Program-made: the position numbers and the translations under genes | Notes under the pieces: model-generated | The model's input: only the letters and a program-made list of their open reading frames with translations | Database searches by the model: none | What the model was told of the DNA's origin: nothing | Source of the DNA: Fulvia fulva | Lineage: Eukaryota > Ascomycota > Dothideomycetes > Mycosphaerellales > Mycosphaerellaceae | DNA: 64,000 nt | Assembly (NCBI RefSeq): GCF_020509005.1 | Contig: NC_063020.1 | Location: 3,224,001-3,288,000, forward strand | Direction: 5' to 3' | Part shown: positions 10,859 through 19,736 of the stretch, one piece after another | How positions within the stretch are numbered: the first letter of the stretch is position 1 | How the letters are laid out: each line of letters opens with the position of its first letter

Positions 10859-11710
10859 ATGAGGCGCGCGATCCTCCTCAACGACGTGCTGCTGGTCAAG
10901 CGCATCATTCGAAACCACCCGAAAGTCATCGCCAACCCGGACTTCGAAGACAAATCGAACACGTCGCTCCACCTCGCAGCGGCCAATGGGTTCGCTGATA
11001 TCGTGAATCTTCTCTTCGAAGCCGGCCACGATACCAACGAGATCAGTCGTAATGCAGACCATAATACACCCCTGATGCTAGCTGCGCAGAATGGACACTA
11101 CGAGGTGGGAACAGTCCTCGCAAACAGATACCCCAGGTGCATTCCTTATGTCAACAAGAAGGGGGTCGACGCTTTGTCCATGGCAGCACAGCATCCGAAC
11201 TCGACAGCTCTTATTCCGATCTTACTGCAGGACCCGATGTATCCTGCTACTCCACATACGCGAGACCTGGACGGGAATACTCCTCTCCATCATGCTAGCG
11301 CCGCAGGTTCACTGAAAGCGCTGCGAATCCTTCTCGCTGCAGGCGCGAACCCTCTCGCGAAGAACAACTACGACTGGACTCCACTTGCCTACTCGCAGAC
11401 CGTAGCTGCGGAAGTGTACTTCAAGAATCTGGTGACGGAGTTCGAGAGGAGAAAGGTCGAAGGCGCAAAGCAGAGCGAGGAGATTCAGCGGCAGAGAGCT
11501 GCGGGCATGCGACTTGTTGGCGACGATGGAGGTACGATCATGCCGGGTGATTTCTACGAGGATGATATAGCAATTGGAGATGCGCTGAAGAGACACTGGA
11601 GTCCTGTCGAGAGAAAGAGACCCATGACGCCGGGTGGTGTTAGGCACGAATGGGGCAGCCCACCCATGGGTATCACACATATTAGGACGAGGTCAAGCAG
11701 TGGCGATTGA
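10859..11710 (+). CDS. Ankyrin-repeat protein, at least 283 aa, 5' end uncertain
   Basis: Scaffold-type protein with about four to five ankyrin repeats in the first 190 residues: NTSLHLAAANGFADIVNLLF, HNTPLMLAAQNGHYEVGTVL, VDALSMAAQ and NTPLHHASAAGSLKALRILL are the clear helices. A basic coiled region (about 195-220, EFERRKVEGAKQSEEIQRQR) and a proline-rich tail ending RTRSSSGD follow. The open frame continues upstream of the ATG to 10781 with residues IHESRR just before it, which looks like family sequence. A 5' exon is therefore likely, with an acceptor CAG at 10837-10839, but no upstream ATG plus good donor gave the right phase; an ATG at 10645 with a weak GTTGAG donor would. No specific function can be assigned. 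Confidence 0.75.
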   Translation: MRRAILLNDVLLVKRIIRNHPKVIANPDFEDKSNTSLHLAAANGFADIVNLLFEAGHDTNEISRNADHNTPLMLAAQNGHYEVGTVLANRYPRCIPYVNKKGVDALSMAAQHPNSTALIPILLQDPMYPATPHTRDLDGNTPLHHASAAGSLKALRILLAAGANPLAKNNYDWTPLAYSQTVAAEVYFKNLVTEFERRKVEGAKQSEEIQRQRAAGMRLVGDDGGTIMPGDFYEDDIAIGDALKRHWSPVERKRPMTPGGVRHEWGSPPMGITHIRTRSSSGD

Positions 11711-11944
11711 ATCAGAGCGATGGCATAGGTCAGACGAGATGTTGCTGCGCGTAGTGTATTGCTTACATTGCAGCTGTGCAAAAGTATGTCCGGGCGGCTG
11801 GGAGCCAGTTACGAAGATGCTTATCCCATCGTGGGCGCAATTCGAATCTCGATGTTGGCACTGCATAGACATCAGCGCTCACCGCGATCACGACTGGAAC
11901 AGCAGCGAGTCCGGGTAGGCGATTGTCGCCTGGGTCGGTCCAAT

Positions 11945-12826
11945 ATGCCCTCTCAAGACGAATTTCTAGCGTCTTTGCTACAGTCCCGCGAAGCCATGAG
12001 GGTAGATCACACAAACGCCCACGGCGCTCGAATACTCCGTGAACGCATGAGCCAGGACTTGTACGACAATGCACAACTGCTCAATGCTGAAGCACATGAA
12101 GCTGCTATTGTCAAGCAACAGCAGCAATTGAGGCTGAGCAAGAGCCTGCCTTGCATTTTGAAACCCCATGATATATTCGAGCCTGTCGAATCTGATGATG
12201 AGGAGCATGAAGGCTACCAAGAAAGCGAAGCCGAAGAACTGGCGTTCTCAAAAGAGGAGATAGCATGTTGCATTGCTCTTGCGCATGCTGGGAGTGGAAG
12301 AGATAGTGCAGTCAGTCTGGAAGATGAAGATGGCCCGGATTACATTTATGCATTGGCGGCAGTCCTGGAGACGGGTCTTCCTGACGAAGAGGTCTCGCAG
12401 GAACACTACGGCATACATGCACCCGAGCATGACGCGACAGAAGGAAACGTACAAGAAGAGGACATCATGTCAGAAACCGACTTTCTCGACTCGGAACCAG
12501 AAGAGCGAAGCAGTGAATCGGAAACTGAGGAGGAGCCCAGTAGCGCGTCGACCGAAGACTCAGGAGTTGGGACCGAGCTACAATTGAAGGTTACAGCGCT
12601 GAAGGTTCGGCTCATGTCGGCTCTGGACTGGCGACTGACGTCTATCGACAACGAGGGATTGAAGGAGATTGCCAATGGCTGCGACCCTCTGATCACGGAG
12701 CTGGAGCGTCTTGTGTCTGCGGTCAAGATGCAGGCTCAGCACCTTATCAAGCGTCGAGAGGCGACGCGAATCAAGATTGTGGTAGAAGATGAGTATGGTG
12801 CACTTCAGGCTCTTCAGGAGCCTTGA
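11945..12826 (+). CDS. Acidic unknown protein, 293 aa
   Basis: Not recognised. From the ATG at 11945 it starts MPSQDEFLASLLQSREAM, has a helical Gln-rich stretch (IVKQQQQLRLSK), a run of acidic patches (ESDDEEHEGYQESEAEE; SETEEEPSSASTEDSG) and ends in a predicted coiled coil (residues about 215-275) with basic residues HLIKRREATR. No membrane segment or signal peptide. The frame is open upstream to 11759, with another ATG at 11786, but that extension is basic and irregular and is probably 5' UTR. Composition suggests a soluble, perhaps nuclear, protein; that is inference only. Confidence 0.65.
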   Translation: MPSQDEFLASLLQSREAMRVDHTNAHGARILRERMSQDLYDNAQLLNAEAHEAAIVKQQQQLRLSKSLPCILKPHDIFEPVESDDEEHEGYQESEAEELAFSKEEIACCIALAHAGSGRDSAVSLEDEDGPDYIYALAAVLETGLPDEEVSQEHYGIHAPEHDATEGNVQEEDIMSETDFLDSEPEERSSESETEEEPSSASTEDSGVGTELQLKVTALKVRLMSALDWRLTSIDNEGLKEIANGCDPLITELERLVSAVKMQAQHLIKRREATRIKIVVEDEYGALQALQEP

Positions 12827-13236
12827 ATGCTTGAAGGGTTGATCAATGGCTGATAGCGTTTGAAATGGGTGACTAGGCGGAATTGCACATGTGGACGGCT
12901 TGAGCAAGGCGCTTGCATCACTAATATAGCATCAATGTACTAACACATGGATTACATTCACGATCATGAACTCGGTCTCAACAGGGATCATCTCTACCCC
13001 ATGGTAAAACGTCCTTTGTTGTGTAGAATCGCCATATCACGTGCGTCCGCGTCACGATGGCGTGGTGTGGCGTGAACTTGTGATCGTCATCGTCCAACGT
13101 GATTTCCTCGACATGCCATCTCCTCGACCTGAACGAAGATGTTTTCTACGCACGAATGCGCGAGAAAACACACTTTGCTGTGGTCTATACCGTGAACGCT
13201 GTTGATATCGGAGGCTACTCCAAGCCAGATACCAGG
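12827..13236. other. Intergenic: 3' flank of the acidic-protein gene and 5' region of the ATPase gene
   Basis: About 400 bp without an independent gene. The ATPase frame is open from 13099, so its start may be at the ATG at 13156 instead of 13237. Confidence 0.4.
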
Positions 13237-14820
13237 ATGGCTTCTCTCATTCGCCACACGCGCCCCAGCACTCCACTACTGACCAAGCACACAAATCTAC
13301 ACTTCTCTGCCAAGCATGCGAGATCCCTTATGGGATTGGGCGAGATCGCTGGGGTTGTCGCAAATCCAGCCGAAACGCTTCGCCAACTCAATGAGTCCAA
13401 GGAAATGCTCCGGAAGGCAAAGGAAGATCACGAGCTAACGCAGGAAGCAAAGAAGATACCTCGAAAGCACACGTTCTCAAAGCTACCTGGATTTCATGGC
13501 AGAAAGAATGAGCAGGCGCTTTTCAGGCGCATTCTATCAAATGATCCACGACTTAGTGTTATCTTCGGAGCAACGTCCGTTGGCAAGACTGCTTTGTTGA
13601 GAGAGGTTCTGGCTACTGATGATTTCTACGTGATCAAGTTCGATCTCAGGATCAGCGGGTTTGCGGATCTCAGGACGTTGTATTTGACATTGTGTGAGCA
13701 GTTTGAGAGGTTCTTTGAGGAGATGCATGATGAGGAGATGGATAAGAGTAAGCTGACGTTCAAGCATTTGGTCTTGGAGCTGAATGAGAAGGAGAGTACG
13801 GAGAAGGGGTATACAGTCACTGTGGCGGATCTTGCGAGTCTGATGGAATCGCTGCAGAGCTGTCTGCTAAAGTACTGGGAGTACGATCCTGAGAGTCAGA
13901 AGGAAGAGAAGCAGACAGAGGACTCTCACCTGGATCAACCTGCTGAGCGAAGGGCTGATACGAAGGCTGAACAGAAGCAGGGCGAGGCTTCGAAAGACAA
14001 GCCAGCTTTCAGGAAGAAGCCTATAGTCTTCCTGCTCGACGAGGCTCATAAGCTGCCTGCACTGGTGGACGACTTGCTTTCACTAAAGGCCTTCCTCGAT
14101 TGCCTTCTTGTCCTGAGTAAGCAAGATCGCCTATGCCATGTCATCCTTTGCACTTCCGACTCGTTCTTCCAACACTTCCTCCGGCAAATGAACATCGGCC
14201 ATCACGCCCAGCTCATGACCATCGGCGACTGCACGAAGGAGGAAACTCTCCTATACTTCCTGGACCAAATGCTCTCTTCAGTACCTCAAGACCTAGCAGG
14301 CAAATTAGCCTTCGACCCCATCTACGACGCCTTTGGTGGCAAGCTCAGCCACATTAACGATTACATCGCATCCTGGGCCAACAGCGGCGGCACTCTAACA
14401 CCAGAGACCTCAGCAATCTTCATTCAAGCCTACACCCTCCTACAGTTCCACTTGACACGCGCGGACTTTCAGACTTTCTCACCCTTGTCAACAGCCACAG
14501 ACGGAACCAGCACTGAAGACGATGGCCAGAAGTTCTCGCCGGACAATCTGCTATATGTCATGAAAAAGATGGTTAAGGAGCCGTATTCGTTGCCTTACTT
14601 CAAGCTCTGCAGGGACATTGGCACTGCTCAGGTTGATAGTATGATTAAGACTAGGATTCTGGAGTTGAGGTGGATCAGGAGTGTGACTGACGAGCACGAA
14701 GGATCGCCGGAGCACGTGTGGAGTAAGGATGGGGTGGAGAGGCCTGTTGTTATGCCTATGACGAAAATTATCAGGAAGGCTATGGAAGTCATACTGAAGG
14801 AGGAGGGTGAGACAGAATGA
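13237..14820 (+). CDS. P-loop ATPase of the archaeal-type (AAA/STAND-like) family, 527 aa, probably mitochondrial
   Basis: Single-exon NTPase. Walker A is GATSVGKT at about residues 111-118, followed by REVLATDDFYVIKFDLR; Walker B is VFLLDEAHKL. After it comes a sensor-like segment (LCHVILCTSDSFFQHFL) and a helical region GGKLSHINDYI, the order seen in ATPases like PF01637 (predominantly archaeal). A lysine/glutamate-rich insert (about 230-275) separates Walker A from Walker B. From the ATG at 13237 the N-terminus (MASLIRHTRPSTPLLTKH) is basic and Ser/Thr-rich with no acidic residues, as in mitochondrial presequences; the ATG at 13156 would add 27 residues. The C-terminal 100 residues look like a winged-helix end. 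Role unknown. Confidence 0.82.
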   Translation: MASLIRHTRPSTPLLTKHTNLHFSAKHARSLMGLGEIAGVVANPAETLRQLNESKEMLRKAKEDHELTQEAKKIPRKHTFSKLPGFHGRKNEQALFRRILSNDPRLSVIFGATSVGKTALLREVLATDDFYVIKFDLRISGFADLRTLYLTLCEQFERFFEEMHDEEMDKSKLTFKHLVLELNEKESTEKGYTVTVADLASLMESLQSCLLKYWEYDPESQKEEKQTEDSHLDQPAERRADTKAEQKQGEASKDKPAFRKKPIVFLLDEAHKLPALVDDLLSLKAFLDCLLVLSKQDRLCHVILCTSDSFFQHFLRQMNIGHHAQLMTIGDCTKEETLLYFLDQMLSSVPQDLAGKLAFDPIYDAFGGKLSHINDYIASWANSGGTLTPETSAIFIQAYTLLQFHLTRADFQTFSPLSTATDGTSTEDDGQKFSPDNLLYVMKKMVKEPYSLPYFKLCRDIGTAQVDSMIKTRILELRWIRSVTDEHEGSPEHVWSKDGVERPVVMPMTKIIRKAMEVILKEEGETE

Positions 14821-15158
14821 GATGGCATGCTGTGATGGCAGGGTGCTTCGTTGATTCATTGAGCTGCTTTGTCGCGGCGAGGCATCAGCTCCTGGTTGCT
14901 GAGGCTGCCATTCGGTTGCACTTCTTCGGAACCATGGTACGGACATCATTCCTCTAAATGGCTGGCTTGCTGCGATACTTCGGCTTACCGATTACTCGGC
15001 CCGGACAATCGGGATCCAAGTATTATATGTGGCGGTACGGTAGTCGCACCGACCGATTTCGCGATCTGCAATAGCACTCAGAGTAATTAATCTACAGCGA
15101 TCATCCTCAGCTTGCTATGATGGCGGCTAACATACTCGCGACCCTCAAAGGGCAGTAA
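14821..15158. other. Intergenic between the ATPase and the first 2EXR gene
   Basis: About 340 bp, no gene seen. If the first 2EXR gene is intact, its missing first exon must lie here; ATGs at 15117 and 15120 were tested with the GTAAAT donor at 15155 and no acceptor gave the right phase. Confidence 0.4.
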
Positions 15159-15980
15159 ATTCCATCACTGAAGCGGAAGTCGAACAAGGGAACAGCGAAT
15201 GCAACGGCTGCATGGCAACCTCAACCTGACTCTCCGCTGCTCAACCTACCTGGCGAGCTTCTGAACCAGATTTACCATCTGACGCTGGTGTCCGATATCC
15301 CAAAAGACTTGAACGATGTGCCGAGGCCACCTCTCATCGCGACTTGCCGACAAATGCGCCAGGAGGGCACCCAAATCTTCGTAAAACACAACGAATTCAT
15401 CTGGAAACTGCCTTTGAAAGCAGACTGGAGCCTGAAGAAGCCCGCCCGCAAAAATGTTGCGAAATGGCTTGCTAGAGTCGCAACAACGTCCCATGTCTAC
15501 TTCGGAGATCTTGTCTTCTGGCTCGTCGCGCCTCAACATAGCAAGTCCGTAGACATGCTCGTAAGGCTTTGTCCAACGCACAACGACGCGGGTTTTCACT
15601 ACACGTTCAACTACATCTTTTACCGGACTACCACAGCAGAGATCTGCGCGAAACGACGACACGTCTGCAACAGCACGTGTGGCAGCATCGTATACTTGGT
15701 ACAGAGTCCCTTGAAGAAAAGACTGGATGCAATGTACGGTGGTCTCCCGCAGTTGAGGCTGCCGGAGCTAGCATTAGCAGATGTAATGGCGTTGGGAGAG
15801 GCCATGACTCCGCAGGCCTTGTCGCGAAAGGAAAAGCATCTGCTAAGACTGCCGTGGGTTGGACGGCGGAGTAAGAGCGGCACGCGGGTTGTCATGGATG
15901 TTCTTGTCAAAGTCGGAACGATGGACGACTTGTGGACGGTAGAAGAAAGGGCTGAGGGTGGTCAGGCTGCGTCGAGGTGA
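15159..15980 (+). CDS. 2EXR (F-box-like) domain protein, 5' end missing or defective
   Basis: Open frame after a TAA at 15156. The 2EXR core LLNLPGELLNQIYHLTLVSD lies at about 15235-15300, before the first in-frame ATG at 15288, so translation from that ATG would lose the diagnostic motif. The second conserved block (PPLIATCRQMRQEGTQIFVK) follows at its usual distance. The rest (to QAASR) has the loose hydrophobic pattern of the family. 2EXR proteins are abundant, poorly understood fungal proteins that resemble F-box substrate adaptors. Either an upstream exon supplies the start or the start codon has been lost. It is the first of five related genes up to 20.6 kb. Confidence 0.6.
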   Translation: MPSLKRKSNKGTANATAAWQPQPDSPLLNLPGELLNQIYHLTLVSDIPKDLNDVPRPPLIATCRQMRQEGTQIFVKHNEFIWKLPLKADWSLKKPARKNVAKWLARVATTSHVYFGDLVFWLVAPQHSKSVDMLVRLCPTHNDAGFHYTFNYIFYRTTTAEICAKRRHVCNSTCGSIVYLVQSPLKKRLDAMYGGLPQLRLPELALADVMALGEAMTPQALSRKEKHLLRLPWVGRRSKSGTRVVMDVLVKVGTMDDLWTVEERAEGGQAASR

Positions 15981-16175
15981 TGAGCAAACCGAAAGCCCGC
16001 AAATGTCTGATGCGCGGTAAGACATTCTATCGTCATCGAAAGTATTCAAGACTGCTACACACTCTGCGACATTTTGCGATATTTGGCTGCCTGAAGTGGG
16101 CTGTGCGCTACAAAAGCTTGGGTAGTCCTTGACCTACTTTGCCAGCTGTCGATCACCACCCAGAAACAGACAACA

Positions 16176-16973
16176 ATGACACTTCAGAAATATGCAGTGA
16201 AGTACAATCGTTGCTCGATGGCAGAGCTTCGGAAGTTCATCAAAGCACGTACGGGGGGAAATACGCCGAAGAGCAATGTCAAGGAGACCAAGAGGCAATG
16301 CAGGAAGAGATGGGCTGCCCAGTTGAGGCGACTGGACCACAATGCTTCTTTCCGATTTCTGGACTTACCGCCCGAGCTCCAAAACACTATCTACGAACAT
16401 ATCCTCACGCATGACCGCAGCAAAGGCTCTGTCGCGTACCCTGCGCTTCTAAGAGCATCCCCAGAAGTATACAAAGATGGTTCAAGCATATTGTACGCCG
16501 ACAGTGTGCTAGAGCTTTCGGTGCTCTTCTATCTTCGTGTCAATCCGACCGGGAGCTCTTACTGGTCGATAACACAACTCAAGCTGGGTAGCGAAAGATC
16601 TCGATACAAATCGATCTACGACGACTACGACGTGGCTTCCCAGATACCTGCTCTTCGACAAATACGCAACATTCATCTTCACATCAAGCTCTGGCAGCTG
16701 CCCCTTGGAACGAGGAGATCAGCAGTCGTCCCTAATTGGGAGCAGGTTGCTGATGTACTGTCAAAGCTGGTCAAAGCTTGTCACTCGTTGAGATACATCA
16801 AGCTCGACGTCGAGCACAAGAGACTTCCTAGCCATGCAGGCCTTGCGTCTTTGCCACATATAATATCGCCACTGGCAAACCTACCCAGTAGCTGTACGCT
16901 GGAACTGAAAGGCTTGGACGATCACGATTACGATGAGTTTTGGAGTATGGCAAATGCGATAGATATGGTATGA
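16176..16973 (+). CDS. 2EXR (F-box-like) domain protein, intact, 265 aa
   Basis: Single exon with an ATG in good context (ACAATGA). The N-terminal 45 residues are basic (KETKRQCRKRWAAQLRR). The 2EXR motif is FRFLDLPPELQNTIYEHIL at about residues 58-77, then the second block PALLRASPEVYKDGSSILYA. A long C-terminal half carries helix/strand repeats such as IPALRQIRNIHLHIKLW and CHSLRYIKLDVE, as in related proteins. This is the only member of the local set with a complete frame and clear start. Function unknown; adaptor-like by family resemblance. Confidence 0.75.
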   Translation: MTLQKYAVKYNRCSMAELRKFIKARTGGNTPKSNVKETKRQCRKRWAAQLRRLDHNASFRFLDLPPELQNTIYEHILTHDRSKGSVAYPALLRASPEVYKDGSSILYADSVLELSVLFYLRVNPTGSSYWSITQLKLGSERSRYKSIYDDYDVASQIPALRQIRNIHLHIKLWQLPLGTRRSAVVPNWEQVADVLSKLVKACHSLRYIKLDVEHKRLPSHAGLASLPHIISPLANLPSSCTLELKGLDDHDYDEFWSMANAIDMV

Positions 16974-17340
16974 GTGTATTGGGGGGCTTTGGACCAACTT
17001 ATTTACCTAGTCTTGATAGGCGTGAATGCTAAAATGTTGTTGCTGGTCACTGTTCCGCATTTGTCGGTGCATATTTGCACCATGTGCACCCTTGTTGCTA
17101 CCTGATACACAGACTCATCTAGATCCCGACGCTTCGATTCTTGGAGGACCACTCGCATCTCGAGGTGTTCGAACGCTCTATGACTTGGCTGCGCGCGAAG
17201 CAGTCGAGACTCCTTGGATGAAGCAATGGTCCCCTCAGGTTTGTGTTCATTCTGGATGATCTGCTCCTGCCATCCGACCTCGCAAGGATATGCAAGCACA
17301 TCACTTCTCCAACAGGTTCGACCCTGAATACCTTCACATG
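16974..17340. other. Intergenic between convergent 2EXR genes
   Basis: About 370 bp, no gene pattern. It lies between the 3' end of the + strand 2EXR gene and the 3' end of the first - strand 2EXR gene. Confidence 0.4.
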
Positions 17341-18177
17341 CTACAAGAGCTCCACCTCCTGATTGCTGTTTGCTCTGTGGTAGTCTCCGCGAATCACAGT
17401 CACCTTTACCACACCAATATCAACACCCATCGCTCCGAGACCCAGCATAGAGATCACATCCGACTTATTCAGGCCGTCTATCCCCTGACCCATCTCAGCC
17501 GAGCGCCAGCCACGTCGAGGATCGAACGTCCCTGGGGGCATCATGCAGTTCGCAAGCCTTGGAGATCCCAGGCTTTGAATCTGATCATTAGGCTGCGAAG
17601 CTTCGAGGCAACATCCTTGCCGATCATGCTCAACCAGGGCATCGGCTTCTCTGGAGAAGGCTAACTCTGAGTGGCACTATATGGGAAGGTCGCAATGAAG
17701 CCGTTATTACCGTAGTAGATTGGTGACGCATCATTGCGGACTTGACGGCTAGTGGCGAGAAGTGTCGGTATCTTCGCATACGTGCGAGGACTCAATGTGG
17801 CGTCCCTCGGGGTGCGAATCTCAAGCAGGGTATGTCCGGCCTGCGGGATCACTACGAGCTCGTAGATGTTGTTTCTGATCTCTGCTGGAAGGTCGGTAAA
17901 GCAAATGCGAGCCCGAGACGCAGCCATCCTCGGCTGTCTGCACGTTTGATTAGCACGTGCTGTGTCTAGGCTAGTGTGTCGCAACTCACTGCTCTGTGAT
18001 CTTGGATACGAGCTCGCTCTTCATGTGATCGACGATGTTGTTGAGCGCTTCTGTGCGCATGTAAGGATATGCTGAGCGCAGACTTTCTCCCAGGCTAGAC
18101 AGAGCCATCGAGGCAGTGACACCAGCATCATCGTCGACCACCAATGGCGTCTCGATGTATGTCTGTGTCGAAGCCAT
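17341..18177 (-). pseudogene. 2EXR-domain gene (i), probably broken by a TAG and a frameshift
   Basis: Exon 1 is 18177-17990 (MASTQTYIETPLVV..., a 62-residue helical module); a 52-nt intron is 17938-17989; exon 2 starts at 17937. The join CA|A gives a glutamine, then the 2EXR motif FTDLPAEIRNNIYELVV and LLATSRQVRNDASPIYYGNN. The frame hits TAG at 17661-17663 (154 codons). Homology to gene (ii) continues past this stop in the same frame (WLSMIGKDVASKLRSLMIRF, matching WLQVIGKEQ and IKKLEIRF), and a further stretch to the stop at 17341 lies in another frame (MPPGTFDPRRGW...). I read this as a nonsense codon plus a one-base shift. Alternative: a GTAATA...TTAG intron of 50 nt ending just after the TAG would restore one long frame, but removes the conserved NNGFIATF and reads a different frame through the homologous part. 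Confidence 0.55.
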
Positions 18178-18555
18178 GTTGACGACTTGATTGAGGTAGT
18201 GATGAACTGTAAGACTAAGAAGAAGATGTAGAAGAATTGAAGTTGAAGGAGATGAGCACGCACGGACCTTGCATGTGATGGCCCGATGTTTGTCCGCGAT
18301 GCCACAATGCTCGTCATAGGATCTATGCGCACTTTATTAGACTGGTAGAAAGTCTCACGGTAGTACAGCTCGAGACATCGTCAAAGGCCAAGCGGCAATT
18401 GTAAACCGTTCTTGCGAACAGAGCACTCTCCCGTCCGTTGCTGGTGAACGTTCAATACTCTACGGAGCACTTCGGCCTCTCTGTGGCGAGATTTTGCCCA
18501 GAAAGAGCGCCGCAAGAATCTTCATCGTCTTGCACCAACCGGTTCCAGCTCTTGC
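18178..18555. other. Intergenic upstream of 2EXR gene (i)
   Basis: About 380 bp between tandem 2EXR genes (i) and (ii). No gene seen; promoter of (i) and terminator of (ii) expected. Confidence 0.4.
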
Positions 18556-19401
18556 CTATGTCATAAACAAGTAAACGCTCGCCAGAGGTTCATCGGGCTT
18601 AAACCACAGCCAGTTTCCCGTGATACGTATAGCCCCATCCTTAACACCGTGATTTTTTCCTACGAAGGCTTCAACCATATCCTTCGTGTAGACAGTCCGC
18701 CAGGTCGTCTGGAAAATTTGTCTTGATGCCCTTCTCATCGTAGGCCTCATCCATGCACTCTCCAACTTGGTCAGGGTCCAGCATGTAGAAGCGGATCTCG
18801 AGCTTCTTGATCGTGCCGCCTGTTCCTTGCCAATCACCTGCAGCCAGTCCGCCAGCTTGAGGCTACCCGCCCAAGTCGCTGTGAATGTGTTCACTGAGTA
18901 GTAGACTGGAGGGGCTTCGTGACGGACTTGACGGTTGACTGCGAGTAAAGCTGGTCTCTTGGTCGGCTTCATGGTGATGAACTTGTCTGAAGAAGGCTCA
19001 TCGCAGCAATACCAGCTCTGGATCTCGACATGATGTTCGACCTCCCACGCATGCTCATCAGGTCGAGGCATCTTCTGTTTGGCAAGCGCCATCTCGTATA
19101 TGTAAATGCGGAGTTCTGGTAGAAGTTTGAAGAAGTTGCTGCGTGTTTTCGAGGCAGTCATTGCCGGTTCTCTGCCATCTGTGTCAGCACATGCGAGGCC
19201 GCATTCGAAGATCGCCGGATCTTACTGCGCTTGGATCTCGTCCTGGAAGTACTGGGAAGACTTCTCGATCATGCGCTCAATCGCGACCGAGCTCATGTAC
19301 GGAAAGGCAGTCAAGAGCTTTGCTTTGGCGCCTTCGAATGCTTGTAAGACTATGCTTGCGGCTGCGGCCTCGAAGGCCTCATAGTCGTCGGTGGTAGTCA
19401 T
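18556..19401 (-). pseudogene. 2EXR-domain gene (ii), open frame but with two compensating shifts
   Basis: Exon 1 19401-19226 (MTTTDDYEAFEAA..., ending LLTAFPYMSSVAIERMIEKS and DEIQAQ), 54-nt intron 19172-19225, exon 2 19171-18556; 263 codons without a stop. The intron sits in the same phase and at the same CA|A glutamine as in gene (i). 2EXR motif FFKLLPELRIYIYEMALA and LLAVNRQVRHEAPPVYYSV are good. From about 18826 to 18680 the open frame becomes Ser/Arg-rich and unnatural, while the -1 frame reads IKKLEIRFYMLDPDQVGE... with G/C-rich third positions. After about 18680 the first frame looks natural again (AIRITGNWLWFKPDEPLAS). This points to two indels that cancel. Expression of the altered protein is possible, so this may still be a gene. 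Confidence 0.5.
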
Positions 19402-19736
19402 GGTGAATGTCAAGTCAAGTCTAATGAGAACAAAGAAATGTAGGACCGAGTCTAGAAGAGATACTTATCGAAATGCCGCTAATAAGTGCACAGACTGTGC
19501 TTATCCCTGCTCCGCTGCGTCTAGCCTCGTGGCTTGTTTGTAGCAGCAAGGCTTCCGATTCCCGTCGTTCACCAATCAATTCAAGAGGTCGAACCCTCGC
19601 AAGTGGCGGAACTGCTCTTTGGCATTGCGGGTCGCCCAATAGGGGAGTGATCACAAGCGCCCACCGTCCGAGGAACCCATCTCGTAGTCTCACTAGAAAG
19701 CATGCAAGTCGTCTTGTTGCGTTATTCGGCTCCAGG
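19402..19736. other. Intergenic between 2EXR genes (ii) and (iii)
   Basis: About 335 bp, nothing recognised. Confidence 0.4.

Noticed and set aside
17310..17330. GGTTCGACCC, a tRNA B-box look-alike
   Set aside because: No A box or acceptor-stem pairing upstream. A second look-alike near 19583 (- strand) also fails. No tRNA gene was found in the window.
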